Assembly: GCF_014180685.1 (NCBI RefSeq)
Contig: NZ_JACEHF010000014.1
Span: 1-46,528 of the forward strand
From: Nocardioides pelophilus
Lineage (GTDB): Bacteria > Actinomycetota > Actinomycetes > Propionibacteriales > Nocardioidaceae
DNA length: 46,528 nt
Direction of reading: 5' to 3'
Positions 7,926 to 15,855 of this stretch are shown piece after piece; position 1 is the first letter of the stretch; each line of letters starts with the position of its first letter. Under the pieces are notes generated by a model. The model saw only the letters and a list, made by a program, of their open reading frames with translations. It searched no databases and was not told where the DNA came from. The translations under genes and the position numbers were made by a program.

Positions 7926-9410
7926 ATGTCCGCCGTGGACCTGAGCGCGGCAACCGTCTTCACCGTCACGACTCCGTTCGACAGCGGACCGGGATCCCTC
8001 CGGGAGGCGATCCTCGCCGCCAACGAGGCGGGCGCACCGGCGGTGGTCGAGCTCGCGATCGGCTCCGGACCGGTCACGCTCCGCCCGGAGTCACCCCTCC
8101 CGCCGATCCGCTTCCCCGGCCTCGTCGACGGCTGGAGCCAACCCGGCTCGGACCGGCGGCCGGTGGTCGAGCTGAGTGGCCTGGCGGCCGGTCAGGGCCA
8201 GGGACTGGAGATCAGCGGCGGCCCTCTCACCGTCCGCGGCCTGGCGATCACCGGCTGGACGGAGAACGGGGTGCTCGTTCGACACAGTGACGAGGTCGAG
8301 CTGATCGGCCTCATGGTGTCCGGCAACGGAGGACACGGGATCCTGGTCCAGACGAGCGACCGACTTCGGGTGGAGGGTTGTCGGCTCGGCACCGACGCGG
8401 ACGGAGAGGTGGCAGTCCCCAACCGCGGAAGTGGGATCAAGCTCTACGAGTCCGGCGCCGCCACGATCGGGGGCGCGCAACCGGGTGCCGGCAACATCGT
8501 GTCGGGCAACGGCCGGTACGGCATCGAGATCGGCGGCGTCGGATCTGCCGGGGCCGTTGTCGTCGGCAACCTGGTGGGCACCGACGCGACCGGCTCCCGT
8601 GCCCTCCCGAACAACCGCGACGGCGTCGTCGTGCACAGCTCGCCTGACGTCCGGATCGGCGGCACGACTCCCGGCGAGAGGAACGTCATCTCGGGCAACA
8701 ACCTGTACGGCGTCGAGATCATCGCCCCCGACGCGCACGGTGCCCGCATCCTCGGCAACTACGTGGGCGTCGACGCCTCAGGGTGTCGCGCCCTCCCCAA
8801 CGGCCGGTCGGGTGTCCTGATCTACAACACGGCGCACGCCAGGATCGGCGGGCTCGGACCCGGCGAGGGGAACGTGATCTCCGGAGGCGCTCGTGCAGGG
8901 ATCAACCTGGACGGCTCGGTGCGCGAGGGCTACCCCTGGACCGGCGTCGGCGAGGCTCACAGCAACGTCGTCGAAGGGAACCTGATCGGCGTCGACGTCA
9001 CCGGAGAGGGTGCGGTCGGCAACCTGCTGCGCGGCATCCTGGTCAACCACACCCAGGACAACCTGATCGTCGACAACGTGATCAGCGCCAACACCCAGGA
9101 CGGCGTCCTCATCCTCGGCCCCGAGGACGACTCCGATCCCAACCTGGTGCCCAGCGGCAACCGCGTCCTCCGCAACCGGATCGGCATCACCGCATCCGGC
9201 CAGCCTTGCGGCAACGGTCGCCACGGCGTCTTCGTGCGGCACGGCAAGAACAACTACGTCGGGGGCGACACCGAGGACGACGCGAACGTGATCGCCTCCA
9301 ACGGGGCACGCGGCGTCATGTTCTCCGGGGTCGGCGCCACGTCGAACCACCTCGGTGAGTCGAACGACCTCCGCGACAACACGCTGGGACCCTTCTTCCA
9401 GCGCGAGTAG
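7926..9410 (+). CDS. Parallel beta-helix repeat protein 3
   Basis: 494 residues and the longest of the trio, with what looks like one extra repeat block in the middle (two successive GNLVGTDATG / GNYVGVDASG coils with NVISGNNLYGVEI between). Entry module VTTPFDSGPGSLREAIL, the block DGWSQPGSDRRPVVELSG, the acidic loop GPEDDSDPN and the closing GVMFSGVGAT...GPFFQ segment are all conserved with its neighbours. It starts four bases after the stop of gene 2. There is no signal peptide. Its stop is only four bases from the stop of the convergent GNAT gene, and no terminator is visible there. Confidence 0.85.
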   Translation: MSAVDLSAATVFTVTTPFDSGPGSLREAILAANEAGAPAVVELAIGSGPVTLRPESPLPPIRFPGLVDGWSQPGSDRRPVVELSGLAAGQGQGLEISGGPLTVRGLAITGWTENGVLVRHSDEVELIGLMVSGNGGHGILVQTSDRLRVEGCRLGTDADGEVAVPNRGSGIKLYESGAATIGGAQPGAGNIVSGNGRYGIEIGGVGSAGAVVVGNLVGTDATGSRALPNNRDGVVVHSSPDVRIGGTTPGERNVISGNNLYGVEIIAPDAHGARILGNYVGVDASGCRALPNGRSGVLIYNTAHARIGGLGPGEGNVISGGARAGINLDGSVREGYPWTGVGEAHSNVVEGNLIGVDVTGEGAVGNLLRGILVNHTQDNLIVDNVISANTQDGVLILGPEDDSDPNLVPSGNRVLRNRIGITASGQPCGNGRHGVFVRHGKNNYVGGDTEDDANVIASNGARGVMFSGVGATSNHLGESNDLRDNTLGPFFQRE

Positions 9411-9414
9411 AGGT

Positions 9415-10410
9415 CTACAACGCCTTCTGGAAGGCCAGCTCGCGACCCATGACCCGGTAGCCGAGGGCCTCGTTGACGCCGATCATCTGGTCGTTCGACT
9501 CCGCGTTGAAGGTGTCGATCTGCTCGAGCTGGGGCTCCTCCTCGGCGAGCCACCGGAGCATGTCGGTCTTGAGGAGCAGGCCGAGCCGGTGGCCGCGATG
9601 GGCGGCGACGACCGAGGTGTCGTGCTGGTCGCCGTACTTCGGCCGCTCCGACTCCACGACCACCACCGTCTGCCCGGCGAGCTGGCCGGACGGCAGGTGC
9701 CGCGCGACCACCCGGTAGGCCCGCTCGCGGCGGAACGCGCAGGCGTCCTCGTAGGCCTTCATCCGCTCGGCGTTGAACACCTCGTCCTCGATCTCGAGGT
9801 CGTCGGTGGGCGCGTCGTTGATCGCGGAGGCCATCTCGGCGATCTCGTCGAGCTCGGCGTCCGGAGTGGGGAGGCGCCGCCGCTCGAGCACGTAGTCGGC
9901 GGCGTACGGGAGCGCCTCGTCGTACCGCTTGTCGAGCTCCGCCTGGTCGATGTCGGCGACGTACTGCCGCCGGTTGATGGCCTGGTGCTTCTTCTCGTAG
10001 CCGTGCCGCGCCGCGAAGCCACTGGTCGCGTCGCACTCCCAGCCGCCGATGCCGGCGCTGGTGCGGCCCATCCGCCGGGCCTCGTCCTCGAGGAAGGTGA
10101 GGATCGCGCTGCCGTAACCGCGGCGCCGGTGGTCGGGGTGGACCATCAGGCCGAGCCACGCCAGGTGGAGGTTGTCGTAGGAGCTGACCGAGATGTTGCC
10201 GGAACCGACGACGACGCCGTCGACGCGGGCGAGGTACGGCGTGGGCGGCTCGCCGTCCCAGCCGTAACGGAACCTGGCCTCGGCCCGGAGTGGCGTGGCG
10301 TCGAGCTCCCAGGGCGAGTCGACGTGCTGCACGGCGTTGGCCAGATCGACCCACTCCTGCAGTGCGGCCGCGTCGTCGGGGCCGAACCGTGTGATGTCCA
10401 TAACGTCCAT
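9415..10410 (-). CDS. Two-domain GNAT N-acetyltransferase
   Basis: 331 residues with two GNAT folds in tandem. The first holds the acetyl-CoA loop in WLGLMVHPDHRRRGYGSAI (about residues 89-107). The second, near residues 265-315, is degenerate (VVAAHRGHRLGLLLKTDML) but keeps the terminal ESNDQMIGVNEALGYRV pattern. Two-domain GNATs of this size are frequent in actinobacteria; MshD is the best known, but nothing here proves that function. Two ATG codons at 10410 and 10401 are possible. The gene is convergent with the beta-helix trio and divergent from the small membrane protein gene. I see no link to steroid degradation. Confidence 0.8.
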   Translation of the reverse strand: MDVMDITRFGPDDAAALQEWVDLANAVQHVDSPWELDATPLRAEARFRYGWDGEPPTPYLARVDGVVVGSGNISVSSYDNLHLAWLGLMVHPDHRRRGYGSAILTFLEDEARRMGRTSAGIGGWECDATSGFAARHGYEKKHQAINRRQYVADIDQAELDKRYDEALPYAADYVLERRRLPTPDAELDEIAEMASAINDAPTDDLEIEDEVFNAERMKAYEDACAFRRERAYRVVARHLPSGQLAGQTVVVVESERPKYGDQHDTSVVAAHRGHRLGLLLKTDMLRWLAEEEPQLEQIDTFNAESNDQMIGVNEALGYRVMGRELAFQKAL

Positions 10411-10454
10411 GGTCGCGGCCCCCGAGGTCCCGGCGCCACCGGATTATCCGCTCG

Positions 10455-10470
10455 GTACATTGCCAGGGTG
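10455..10470 (+). promoter_or_regulatory. Leaderless-type promoter before the small membrane protein
   Basis: TACATT stands six bases before a GTG start. This is the same geometry as at both KstR2 promoters and several other genes here, and it would place the first mRNA base at the start codon. Confidence 0.5.
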
Positions 10471-10821
10471 AGTGAGCAGCAGTCGACGCCTCGTCGCCGG
10501 CACCTGATGGACCCCAACGCGCCGCGCAAGGTCGCCGACCCGAAGGACCTCGAGCGGCTCCACCGGGTCCAGCGCCGGGTGGCCTCGGTGCTCATCGTCA
10601 CCACCCTGATCCACCTCACCGCCGGCCTGATCCTGGCTGCCGATGCCGTGAGCGACGACAAGCGCGGCGCACAGATCGGGCTGATCCTGCTCGGCGGCGC
10701 GTTCTACGCCGTCGGGATCGGGGCTGTCCGCGCGATCAACAAGAAGCCGCTGCTCACCTGGTGGCTGCTCACCAGCCTGATTCCGGTCGCGGCCGGGCTC
10801 TGGTGGGTCATCCTTCGCTGA
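10468..10821 (+). CDS. Small membrane protein
   Basis: 117 residues. A basic, hydrophilic N-terminus of about 35 residues is followed by three hydrophobic stretches (ASVLIVTTLIHLTAGLILAA, GLILLGGAFYAVGIGAV and WWLLTSLIPVAAGLWWVI), so it is probably an integral membrane protein with three helices. The GTG start at 10468 follows TACATT by six bases and there is no ribosome site, which suggests a leaderless message. An in-frame ATG at 10507 would give a shorter form. I do not recognise the family. Confidence 0.65.
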   Translation: MSEQQSTPRRRHLMDPNAPRKVADPKDLERLHRVQRRVASVLIVTTLIHLTAGLILAADAVSDDKRGAQIGLILLGGAFYAVGIGAVRAINKKPLLTWWLLTSLIPVAAGLWWVILR

Positions 10822-10833
10822 CGCAGCGGCCAC

Positions 10834-11646
10834 TCAGGGCGCGGGCGCGAGCATGATCCGCTCGCGCACCGACCGGTAGCCGAGCGCGGCGAGCCGAGCG
10901 ACCCCCTCCCGGTCGCCACTCGCAGCCAGCACGAGCACGTCGTCGGCGACGTCGGCCGCCGCCGCGGTGGCCGCGGCGAGCACCGCACCCTCGAGACGGG
11001 CGTCACCGGACGGTGCGTAGACCGCGCCGACCCGGGTCATGCCCGCACGGACGCGGGTCCGGCCGGCCATCGCCACCGGCTCCCCGTCGACCTCCCACAG
11101 GCTGATCCGACCGTCGGCGAGCGGGTCGGTGACGACGAACGCCCGGTCGCTCGGATCGCCGGGGTTGGCCGCCATCAGCTCGTCGAACCACTGGTCGAGC
11201 AGCGGCTCGTCCGGCTCTTCCGCCACCCGGGGCCGACCGGGCGCGGGGGCCGGCGGGCGGAAGGCGTCGAGGCGGTGGACGACGAGCCGGTGGCGCGGAA
11301 CGAGCGACGTGCCGACGCTCGCCCAGGCGGCCTGGACCGCGTCCACCGTCGTCACGTCGCAGCCGACGCCGTCGTCGACGGTCAGGACGCCGACCAGCTC
11401 GCCGACCGCCTCCTCCGACATCGGGCTCAGGACCGGTGCGTGCCGGGGCGCCCGGAGGAACGCTCCGGCGACCAGACCCGCGTCGTCGGTCCACCACCCG
11501 TACGCCTGGTCCGCGTCGGGCTGCGGACGCCGGCTGAGGTGGTCGGCCTCGGTCAGCAGCGGGTTGTGCTCGACCGGCCGCGAGGCCAGGAACTCCCCCG
11601 CTGCCGACGTGAACGCGTCGATGTCAGTAGTCGTCGACCAGGGCAC
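10834..11646 (-). CDS. GNAT-like acetyltransferase
   Basis: 270 residues with a GNAT-like C-terminal half: VGAVYAPSGDARLEGAVLAA corresponds to the acetyl-CoA binding beta4-alpha3 region, and GDREGVARLAALGYRSVRER to the usual ending. The N-terminal half (about 120 residues) is less conserved. The start is a GTG at 11646 with no ribosome site; a GATGAT hexamer lies five bases upstream. The substrate is unknown. The gene is convergent with the small membrane protein gene and divergent from the exported protein pair. Confidence 0.7.
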   Translation of the reverse strand: MPWSTTTDIDAFTSAAGEFLASRPVEHNPLLTEADHLSRRPQPDADQAYGWWTDDAGLVAGAFLRAPRHAPVLSPMSEEAVGELVGVLTVDDGVGCDVTTVDAVQAAWASVGTSLVPRHRLVVHRLDAFRPPAPAPGRPRVAEEPDEPLLDQWFDELMAANPGDPSDRAFVVTDPLADGRISLWEVDGEPVAMAGRTRVRAGMTRVGAVYAPSGDARLEGAVLAAATAAAADVADDVLVLAASGDREGVARLAALGYRSVRERIMLAPAP

Positions 11647-11771
11647 ACCCGATCATCCCAGGAGGCCATGAGGTCCAGAATCTAGACCGGCTAGGTCGCA
11701 TAGCTGTACTAGGCACGGCGAGCTGCGCGGCGAACGCTGAGGGCATCACCGTCAGCCCTCCGGAGGAAATG

Positions 11772-12455
11772 ATGCTCACCAACCTCGGCAGATCGTTCGC
11801 CCGGCAATGGGCCGGCCTGCTCGCCCTGTTCCTCGTGCTCACCAGCGGTACGGCGTACGCGCTCGCCGGTTCGAACACGGTCTTCAGCGACGACATCGTC
11901 GACGGCACGGTCAGCAGCGCCGACGTCGCCGACGATGACACCGTCCGCGCCTTGCGCGGCATCGACATCCTCAACGGCTCGCTGATCGCCCAGGACTTCG
12001 CCGCCGACTCGGTCACCGGCGCCGGGATCAGGGAGTCATCCCTGTCCACCGTGCCGCTGGCCGCACAGGGTGGCACCGGACGCTACGGCTACGAGGGCGC
12101 CTGCAATCCCGAGTCGACCAACTGGCTGCGCTGCTCGACCGTCGTCCTGACCCTCAACCGGCCCGGTCGGATCCTGGTCATCGGGCAGGTGACCGCCATG
12201 GTCGAGTCCGCCAACGAGTGGGGCGACGGCGGATGCCGGCTGCACGACGGCACGCAGGTGATCGAGGCATCCCGGACGTACGTCAAGTGGGACGAGGAGG
12301 ACGTCGAGGAGGGTCGCAACCACTTCACGATGACCGCCGTGACGAACGTGCTCCCCGCCGGCACCCGTGCAGTCGCCATCGACTGCTACGACCAGACCGG
12401 CGCGACCACCTACCCGTTGGCGCGCATCTCGGCCGTCACGCTCTCGGGGCAGTGA
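11772..12455 (+). CDS. Exported protein with DIVDG/ADVADD module, paralogue 1
   Basis: About 227 residues. The N-terminus is a signal peptide or membrane anchor (SFARQWAGLLALFLVLTSGTAYALA). Next comes a module, NTVFSDDIVDGTVSSADVADD, found in many actinobacterial surface proteins as short pseudo-repeats. A beta-rich C-terminal domain has paired cysteines (residues near GACNPES, LRCST, GGCRLHD and IDCYDQ) that could form disulphides outside the cell. GGAGGA four bases before ATG 11772 makes this the start rather than ATG 11769. Two bases separate its stop from its paralogue. The function is unknown. Confidence 0.8.
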   Translation: MLTNLGRSFARQWAGLLALFLVLTSGTAYALAGSNTVFSDDIVDGTVSSADVADDDTVRALRGIDILNGSLIAQDFAADSVTGAGIRESSLSTVPLAAQGGTGRYGYEGACNPESTNWLRCSTVVLTLNRPGRILVIGQVTAMVESANEWGDGGCRLHDGTQVIEASRTYVKWDEEDVEEGRNHFTMTAVTNVLPAGTRAVAIDCYDQTGATTYPLARISAVTLSGQ

Positions 12456-12457
12456 TC

Positions 12458-13174
12458 ATGAGCGAGTCACTGCTGCGCATCGCTCGCCACTTCCGCGACC
12501 AGTGGGCAGCCTTCCTCACGATGTTCCTGGTGCTGACCGCTGGGAGCGCCTACGCCCTGGACGGGACGGACACGGTCTTCAGCGACGACATCGTCGACGG
12601 CCAGGTCTCCACTGCCGATGTGGCCGACGGCTCGCTCACCGGTCGGGACGTCCGCAACCTGTCGTCGATCGACATCGCTCCCGACGCCCTCGGCACCGGC
12701 CAGGTCAGCGAGTCCAGCCTCGAGATCGTCCCGGTGGCGAGCCAGGCGGGCTCCGGCCGCACCGGCTCGGGCAGCTGTGGCGAGTCGGCGACCTTCGTCG
12801 ACTGCGGCCGCCTCACCGTGGACCTCGCCAAGCCCGGACGGCTGCTCATCATCGCCGACGTGCAAACAGGAACCGGGCTCTTCGCAGACGACGTCACAGG
12901 TCCCTGCCGCTTGAAGGTGAACGGAGCTCCCATCGAGGCGTCCGAGACCTACTTCAAGTACGACGACGAGGGCGAGCTGACGCCGTTCGGCTATGCGCCC
13001 GAAGGTGCCGGCCAGGATGCGACGCTGACCGCCGTGTCCCACGTGTATCCGACCGGCCGCCAGGCGGTCGGAGTCGAGTGCGCCCTCGTCGCCTCGGGCG
13101 AGGCCCTCAACGGCGAGGACGGCCACGCCTCCGCAGGCGTCGACATCTCGGTCGTCGCCCTCTCCGACAGGTGA
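12458..13174 (+). CDS. Exported protein with DIVDG/ADVAD module, paralogue 2
   Basis: 238 residues, homologous along its length to the preceding gene: export signal with DQWAAFLTMFLVLTAGSAYAL, then DTVFSDDIVDGQVSTADVAD, then a C-terminal domain with cysteines at GSCGES, VDCGRL, GPCRLK and VECAL. The tandem pair probably arose by duplication and is co-transcribed, since the start lies two bases after the upstream stop. The location suggests a surface or secreted protein. There is no recognised enzymatic motif and no clear tie to the steroid genes around it. Confidence 0.8.
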   Translation: MSESLLRIARHFRDQWAAFLTMFLVLTAGSAYALDGTDTVFSDDIVDGQVSTADVADGSLTGRDVRNLSSIDIAPDALGTGQVSESSLEIVPVASQAGSGRTGSGSCGESATFVDCGRLTVDLAKPGRLLIIADVQTGTGLFADDVTGPCRLKVNGAPIEASETYFKYDDEGELTPFGYAPEGAGQDATLTAVSHVYPTGRQAVGVECALVASGEALNGEDGHASAGVDISVVALSDR

Positions 13175-13180
13175 ACGGGT

Positions 13181-13221
13181 GGTCTCGAGACGGTCGCCAG
13201 AGCGACCTCCTCGACCACCGG
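13181..13221 (+). repeat. Dispersed repeat, type A, between convergent genes
   Basis: A copy that starts GGTCTCGAGACGGTCGC and ends CTCGACCACCGG, containing the stem GGTCGC-CAGA-GCGACC. It ends exactly at the stop codon of fadA6 and fills the gap to the exported protein gene, so it may also act as a transcription stop. Confidence 0.8.
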
Positions 13222-14385
13222 TCAGAGGCGCTCGATGATGGTGACGTTGGCCTGGCCGCCGCCCTCGCACATCGTCTGCAGGCCGAAACGGCCGCCCGTG
13301 CGCTCGAGCTCGTTGAGCAGGGTCGTCATCAACCGGGTGCCGGTGGCGCCGATCGGGTGACCGAGGGCGATGCCGCCGCCGTTGACGTTGACCTTCTCGT
13401 GCGGGGCGCCGGTCTCCTTCATCCACGCGAGTACGACGGACGCGAACGCCTCGTTGCACTCGAAGAGGTCGATGTCGTCGATGCTCATGCCGGACCTCTC
13501 CAGCGCGTGCTTGGTCGCGTTGATCGGCCCGGTCAGCATCCAGACCGGGTCGTCGCCGCGCACCGAGAGGTGGTGGATCCGGGCCCGCGGGGTCAGTCCG
13601 TGCGCCGCGACCGCGGCCTCGGAGGCGATCAGCACCGCGGAGGACGCGTCACAGATCTGCGAGGCAACGGCGGCGGTGATCCGGCCGCCCGGGGCGAGGG
13701 GCTCGAGACCGGCCATCTTCTCCAGCGAGGTCTCGCGCGGGCACTGGTCGGTCGTGAGCTCGGTGCCGTCGTCCAGGACGAAGGGCACGATCTCGCCCGC
13801 GAACCGACCCTCGGCGATCGCGGTGCGCGCCCGCTCGTGGGACGCGAGGGCGAAGCGCTCCATGTCCTCGCGCGACAGGTCCCACTTCTCCGCGATCATC
13901 TCGGCGGAGCGGAACTGGCTGACCTCCTGGTCGCCGTACCGCTTCAGCCAGCCGGGCGACTCCGCGAACGGGGTGGAGAAGCCGTACTGCTGACCGACGA
14001 GCATCGCCGCGGAGATCGGGATCGCGCTCATGTTCTGCACGCCGCCGGCGACCACGAGGTCCTGGGTGCCGGACATGACGCCCTGGGCGGCGAAGTGCAC
14101 CGCCTGCTGCGACGAACCGCACTGGCGGTCGATCGTCACGCCGGGCACGTGGTCCGGGAGCCCGGCGACGAGCCACGCCGTCCGGGCGACGTCACCGGCC
14201 TGTGAGCCGATGGTGTCGCAGCAGCCGAGGATCACGTCGTCGACCGCCCCCGGGTCGACGCCGGTGCGGTCCATCAGCGCGTTGATGGTGTGGGCGGCGA
14301 GATCGGCGGAGTGCACGCCGGCGAGCGCGCCTCCGCGCTTGCCGACCGGCGTCCGGACGGCGTCGACGATGTAGGCGGTGCTCAT
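13222..14385 (-). CDS. fadA6: FadA6, thiolase of steroid C/D-ring degradation
   Basis: 387-residue acetyl-CoA acyltransferase (Rv3556c is about 386). It cleaves the oxo-diacyl-CoA made by IpdAB, releasing acetyl-CoA. The thiolase signatures are complete: the nucleophilic Cys in DRQCGSSQQA (about residue 90), NEAFA near residue 320, GHPIGATG with its catalytic His near residue 345, and the final CEGGGQANV with the second Cys near residue 377. The ATG overlaps the kstR2 stop by four bases. It is the last gene of the leftward operon fadE30-ipdF-kstR2-fadA6. Identification by synteny and length is strong. Confidence 0.93.
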   Translation of the reverse strand: MSTAYIVDAVRTPVGKRGGALAGVHSADLAAHTINALMDRTGVDPGAVDDVILGCCDTIGSQAGDVARTAWLVAGLPDHVPGVTIDRQCGSSQQAVHFAAQGVMSGTQDLVVAGGVQNMSAIPISAAMLVGQQYGFSTPFAESPGWLKRYGDQEVSQFRSAEMIAEKWDLSREDMERFALASHERARTAIAEGRFAGEIVPFVLDDGTELTTDQCPRETSLEKMAGLEPLAPGGRITAAVASQICDASSAVLIASEAAVAAHGLTPRARIHHLSVRGDDPVWMLTGPINATKHALERSGMSIDDIDLFECNEAFASVVLAWMKETGAPHEKVNVNGGGIALGHPIGATGTRLMTTLLNELERTGGRFGLQTMCEGGGQANVTIIERL

Positions 14386-15065
14386 GTGCGGCTCGCTTTC
14401 GGGTTGCGGGGTCTCGTGACGGTCGCTGAGCGACCTCCTCGACCGCCGGTGGCCGAGATCCCATCGAGGAGGATGCGGACGTACTGGTCGGCGACGTCGG
14501 TGTGGGTGTGTCCACCGCTGCCCGGCGTGGGGGGCCGGTACCAGCGGACGGCGACCCACACGGTGTCGCGGATGAAGCGGTAGGTGAGGGTCACGTCGAG
14601 GTCGGAGCGGAGTACGCCGGTGCGCACGCCCTCCTCGATCAGGGTGACCCACACCTGGCGGGACTGGGTGTTGCGGTCGGCGAGGTAGCCGAACCGGTCG
14701 AACGTGCCGAGGTAGTCGGCCTCGTTCTGGTAGATCGCCACCTCGTGCGGGTGCTGGTGGATCGCCTCGAACGAGACCCGCACCGCCCGCTCGAGCTTGG
14801 TGCGGGCGTCGTCGGCACTGGCCAGGATCTCGTCGTACTGCGCGAAGAGGCCCTCCTGGAAGGTCGACAGGATCTCGTCGACCATCGACTCCTTGGAGTC
14901 GAAGTGGTGGTAGAGGCTGCCGGACAGGATGCCGGCGGCGTCGGCGATGTCGCGGACCGTCGTGTTCTTGAAGCCCTTCTCGGCGAACAGCTGTGCCGCG
15001 ATCGCGAGCAGCTGGTCGCGGCGGCTGCTGGTGGCCGAGGTCTCAGGCGTGCTGGCTGCTGACAC
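14382..15065 (-). CDS. kstR2: KstR2, TetR-family repressor of the C/D-ring regulon
   Basis: 227-residue TetR protein. The helix-turn-helix lies within residues 15-60 (LLAIAAQLFAEKGFKNTTV ... DIADAAGILSGSLYHHF). In mycobacteria KstR2 binds HIP-CoA, which releases it from the ipd/fad promoters; the palindromes at 1582-1613 and 17117-17136 are its likely targets. GTG start at 15065; its first 23 bases overlap the end of ipdF. Rv3557c is about 200 residues. The extra C-terminal tail here (GGRGGRSATVTRPRNP, about residues 206-221) is encoded by a dispersed repeat. A repressor inside its own operon implies autoregulation. Confidence 0.92.
   Translation of the reverse strand: MSAASTPETSATSSRRDQLLAIAAQLFAEKGFKNTTVRDIADAAGILSGSLYHHFDSKESMVDEILSTFQEGLFAQYDEILASADDARTKLERAVRVSFEAIHQHPHEVAIYQNEADYLGTFDRFGYLADRNTQSRQVWVTLIEEGVRTGVLRSDLDVTLTYRFIRDTVWVAVRWYRPPTPGSGGHTHTDVADQYVRILLDGISATGGRGGRSATVTRPRNPKASRT
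14410..14449 (+). repeat. Dispersed repeat, type A, in the 3' end of kstR2
   Basis: A copy with the stem GGTCGC-TGA-GCGACC, starting GGTCTCGTGACGG and ending CTCGACCGCCGG. Read antisense in the kstR2 frame, it encodes the arginine- and glycine-rich tail of the repressor. Confidence 0.8.
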
Positions 15066-15846
15066 TGATCACCTCACCGGTCAGGTACGACGAGTAGCCG
15101 CTCGCGAGGAACACCATCACGTTGGCGACCTCCCACGGCTCGGCCGCGCGCCCGAACGCCTCGCGCTGCTTGAGCTCCACGAGCAGCTCGGGCGAGGTCA
15201 CCTTCTCCAGGAACGGATGCATCGCGAGGCTCGGGGAGACCGCGTTGACCCGGATCCCGTGCGGCGCCAGGTCGATGGCGGAGCAGCGGGTCAGCGCCAT
15301 CACGCCGGCCTTGGCGGCGGCGTAGTGGGCCTGGCCCTCCTGGGCGCGCCAGCCGATCACCGACGCGTTGTTGACGATCACGCCCTTCTTGCCCGCGGCG
15401 ACCATCCGCTGACCCGCAGCGCGGACGCAACGGAAGGTGCCGGTCAGGGTGATGTCGAGGACCTTCGACCACTGGTCGTCGGTCATCTCCAGCACGCTGG
15501 CGGTGCCGCCGAGGCCGGCGTTGTTGACCATCACGTCGACCCCGCCGAGCTCGTCGGCCGCGTCGAGCAGTGCCGTCACCTGGGCCTCGTCGGTGACGTC
15601 GCAGACCAGCTGGCGCACCCGGTCGGCGCCGAACTCCGCGGCGAGGGCCTCCTCGGCCTCGGCGAGCCGCCGCGCGTGCGTGTCGCTGAAGACCACCGCC
15701 TTGGCGCCTTCCTCCAGCGCGCGTCGTACGACGGCCGCGCCGATCCCGGCGCCGGCGGCCGCGGTCACGACGACCACCTGGTCGCGCAGCAGGCCGTGGC
15801 CCGGCACGTAGTCCGGCGTCGGCTGCTCGATGCGCGTGGTTGTCAT
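15043..15846 (-). CDS. ipdF: IpdF, SDR acting on the HIP-CoA ring hydroxyl/ketone
   Basis: 267-residue SDR (Rv3559c is about 262). IpdF interconverts the 5-hydroxy and 5-oxo groups of the HIP-CoA-derived intermediate. The cofactor region is TAAAGAGIGAAVV (about residues 28-40), then NNAGLGG, and the active site is YAAAK in GQAHYAAAKAG. ATG 15846 is preceded by AAGGAG at good spacing and lies nine bases after the fadE30 stop. Its 3' end overlaps the start of kstR2. It is the second gene of the leftward KstR2-type operon. Confidence 0.9.
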   Translation of the reverse strand: MTTTRIEQPTPDYVPGHGLLRDQVVVVTAAAGAGIGAAVVRRALEEGAKAVVFSDTHARRLAEAEEALAAEFGADRVRQLVCDVTDEAQVTALLDAADELGGVDVMVNNAGLGGTASVLEMTDDQWSKVLDITLTGTFRCVRAAGQRMVAAGKKGVIVNNASVIGWRAQEGQAHYAAAKAGVMALTRCSAIDLAPHGIRVNAVSPSLAMHPFLEKVTSPELLVELKQREAFGRAAEPWEVANVMVFLASGYSSYLTGEVISVSSQHA

Positions 15847-15855
15847 TCAGGCTCC

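Noticed and set aside
11683..11712. Promoter TAGACC-N18-TACTAG before the exported protein pair
   Set aside because: Both boxes match the consensus poorly; not better than chance in this AT-richer gap.
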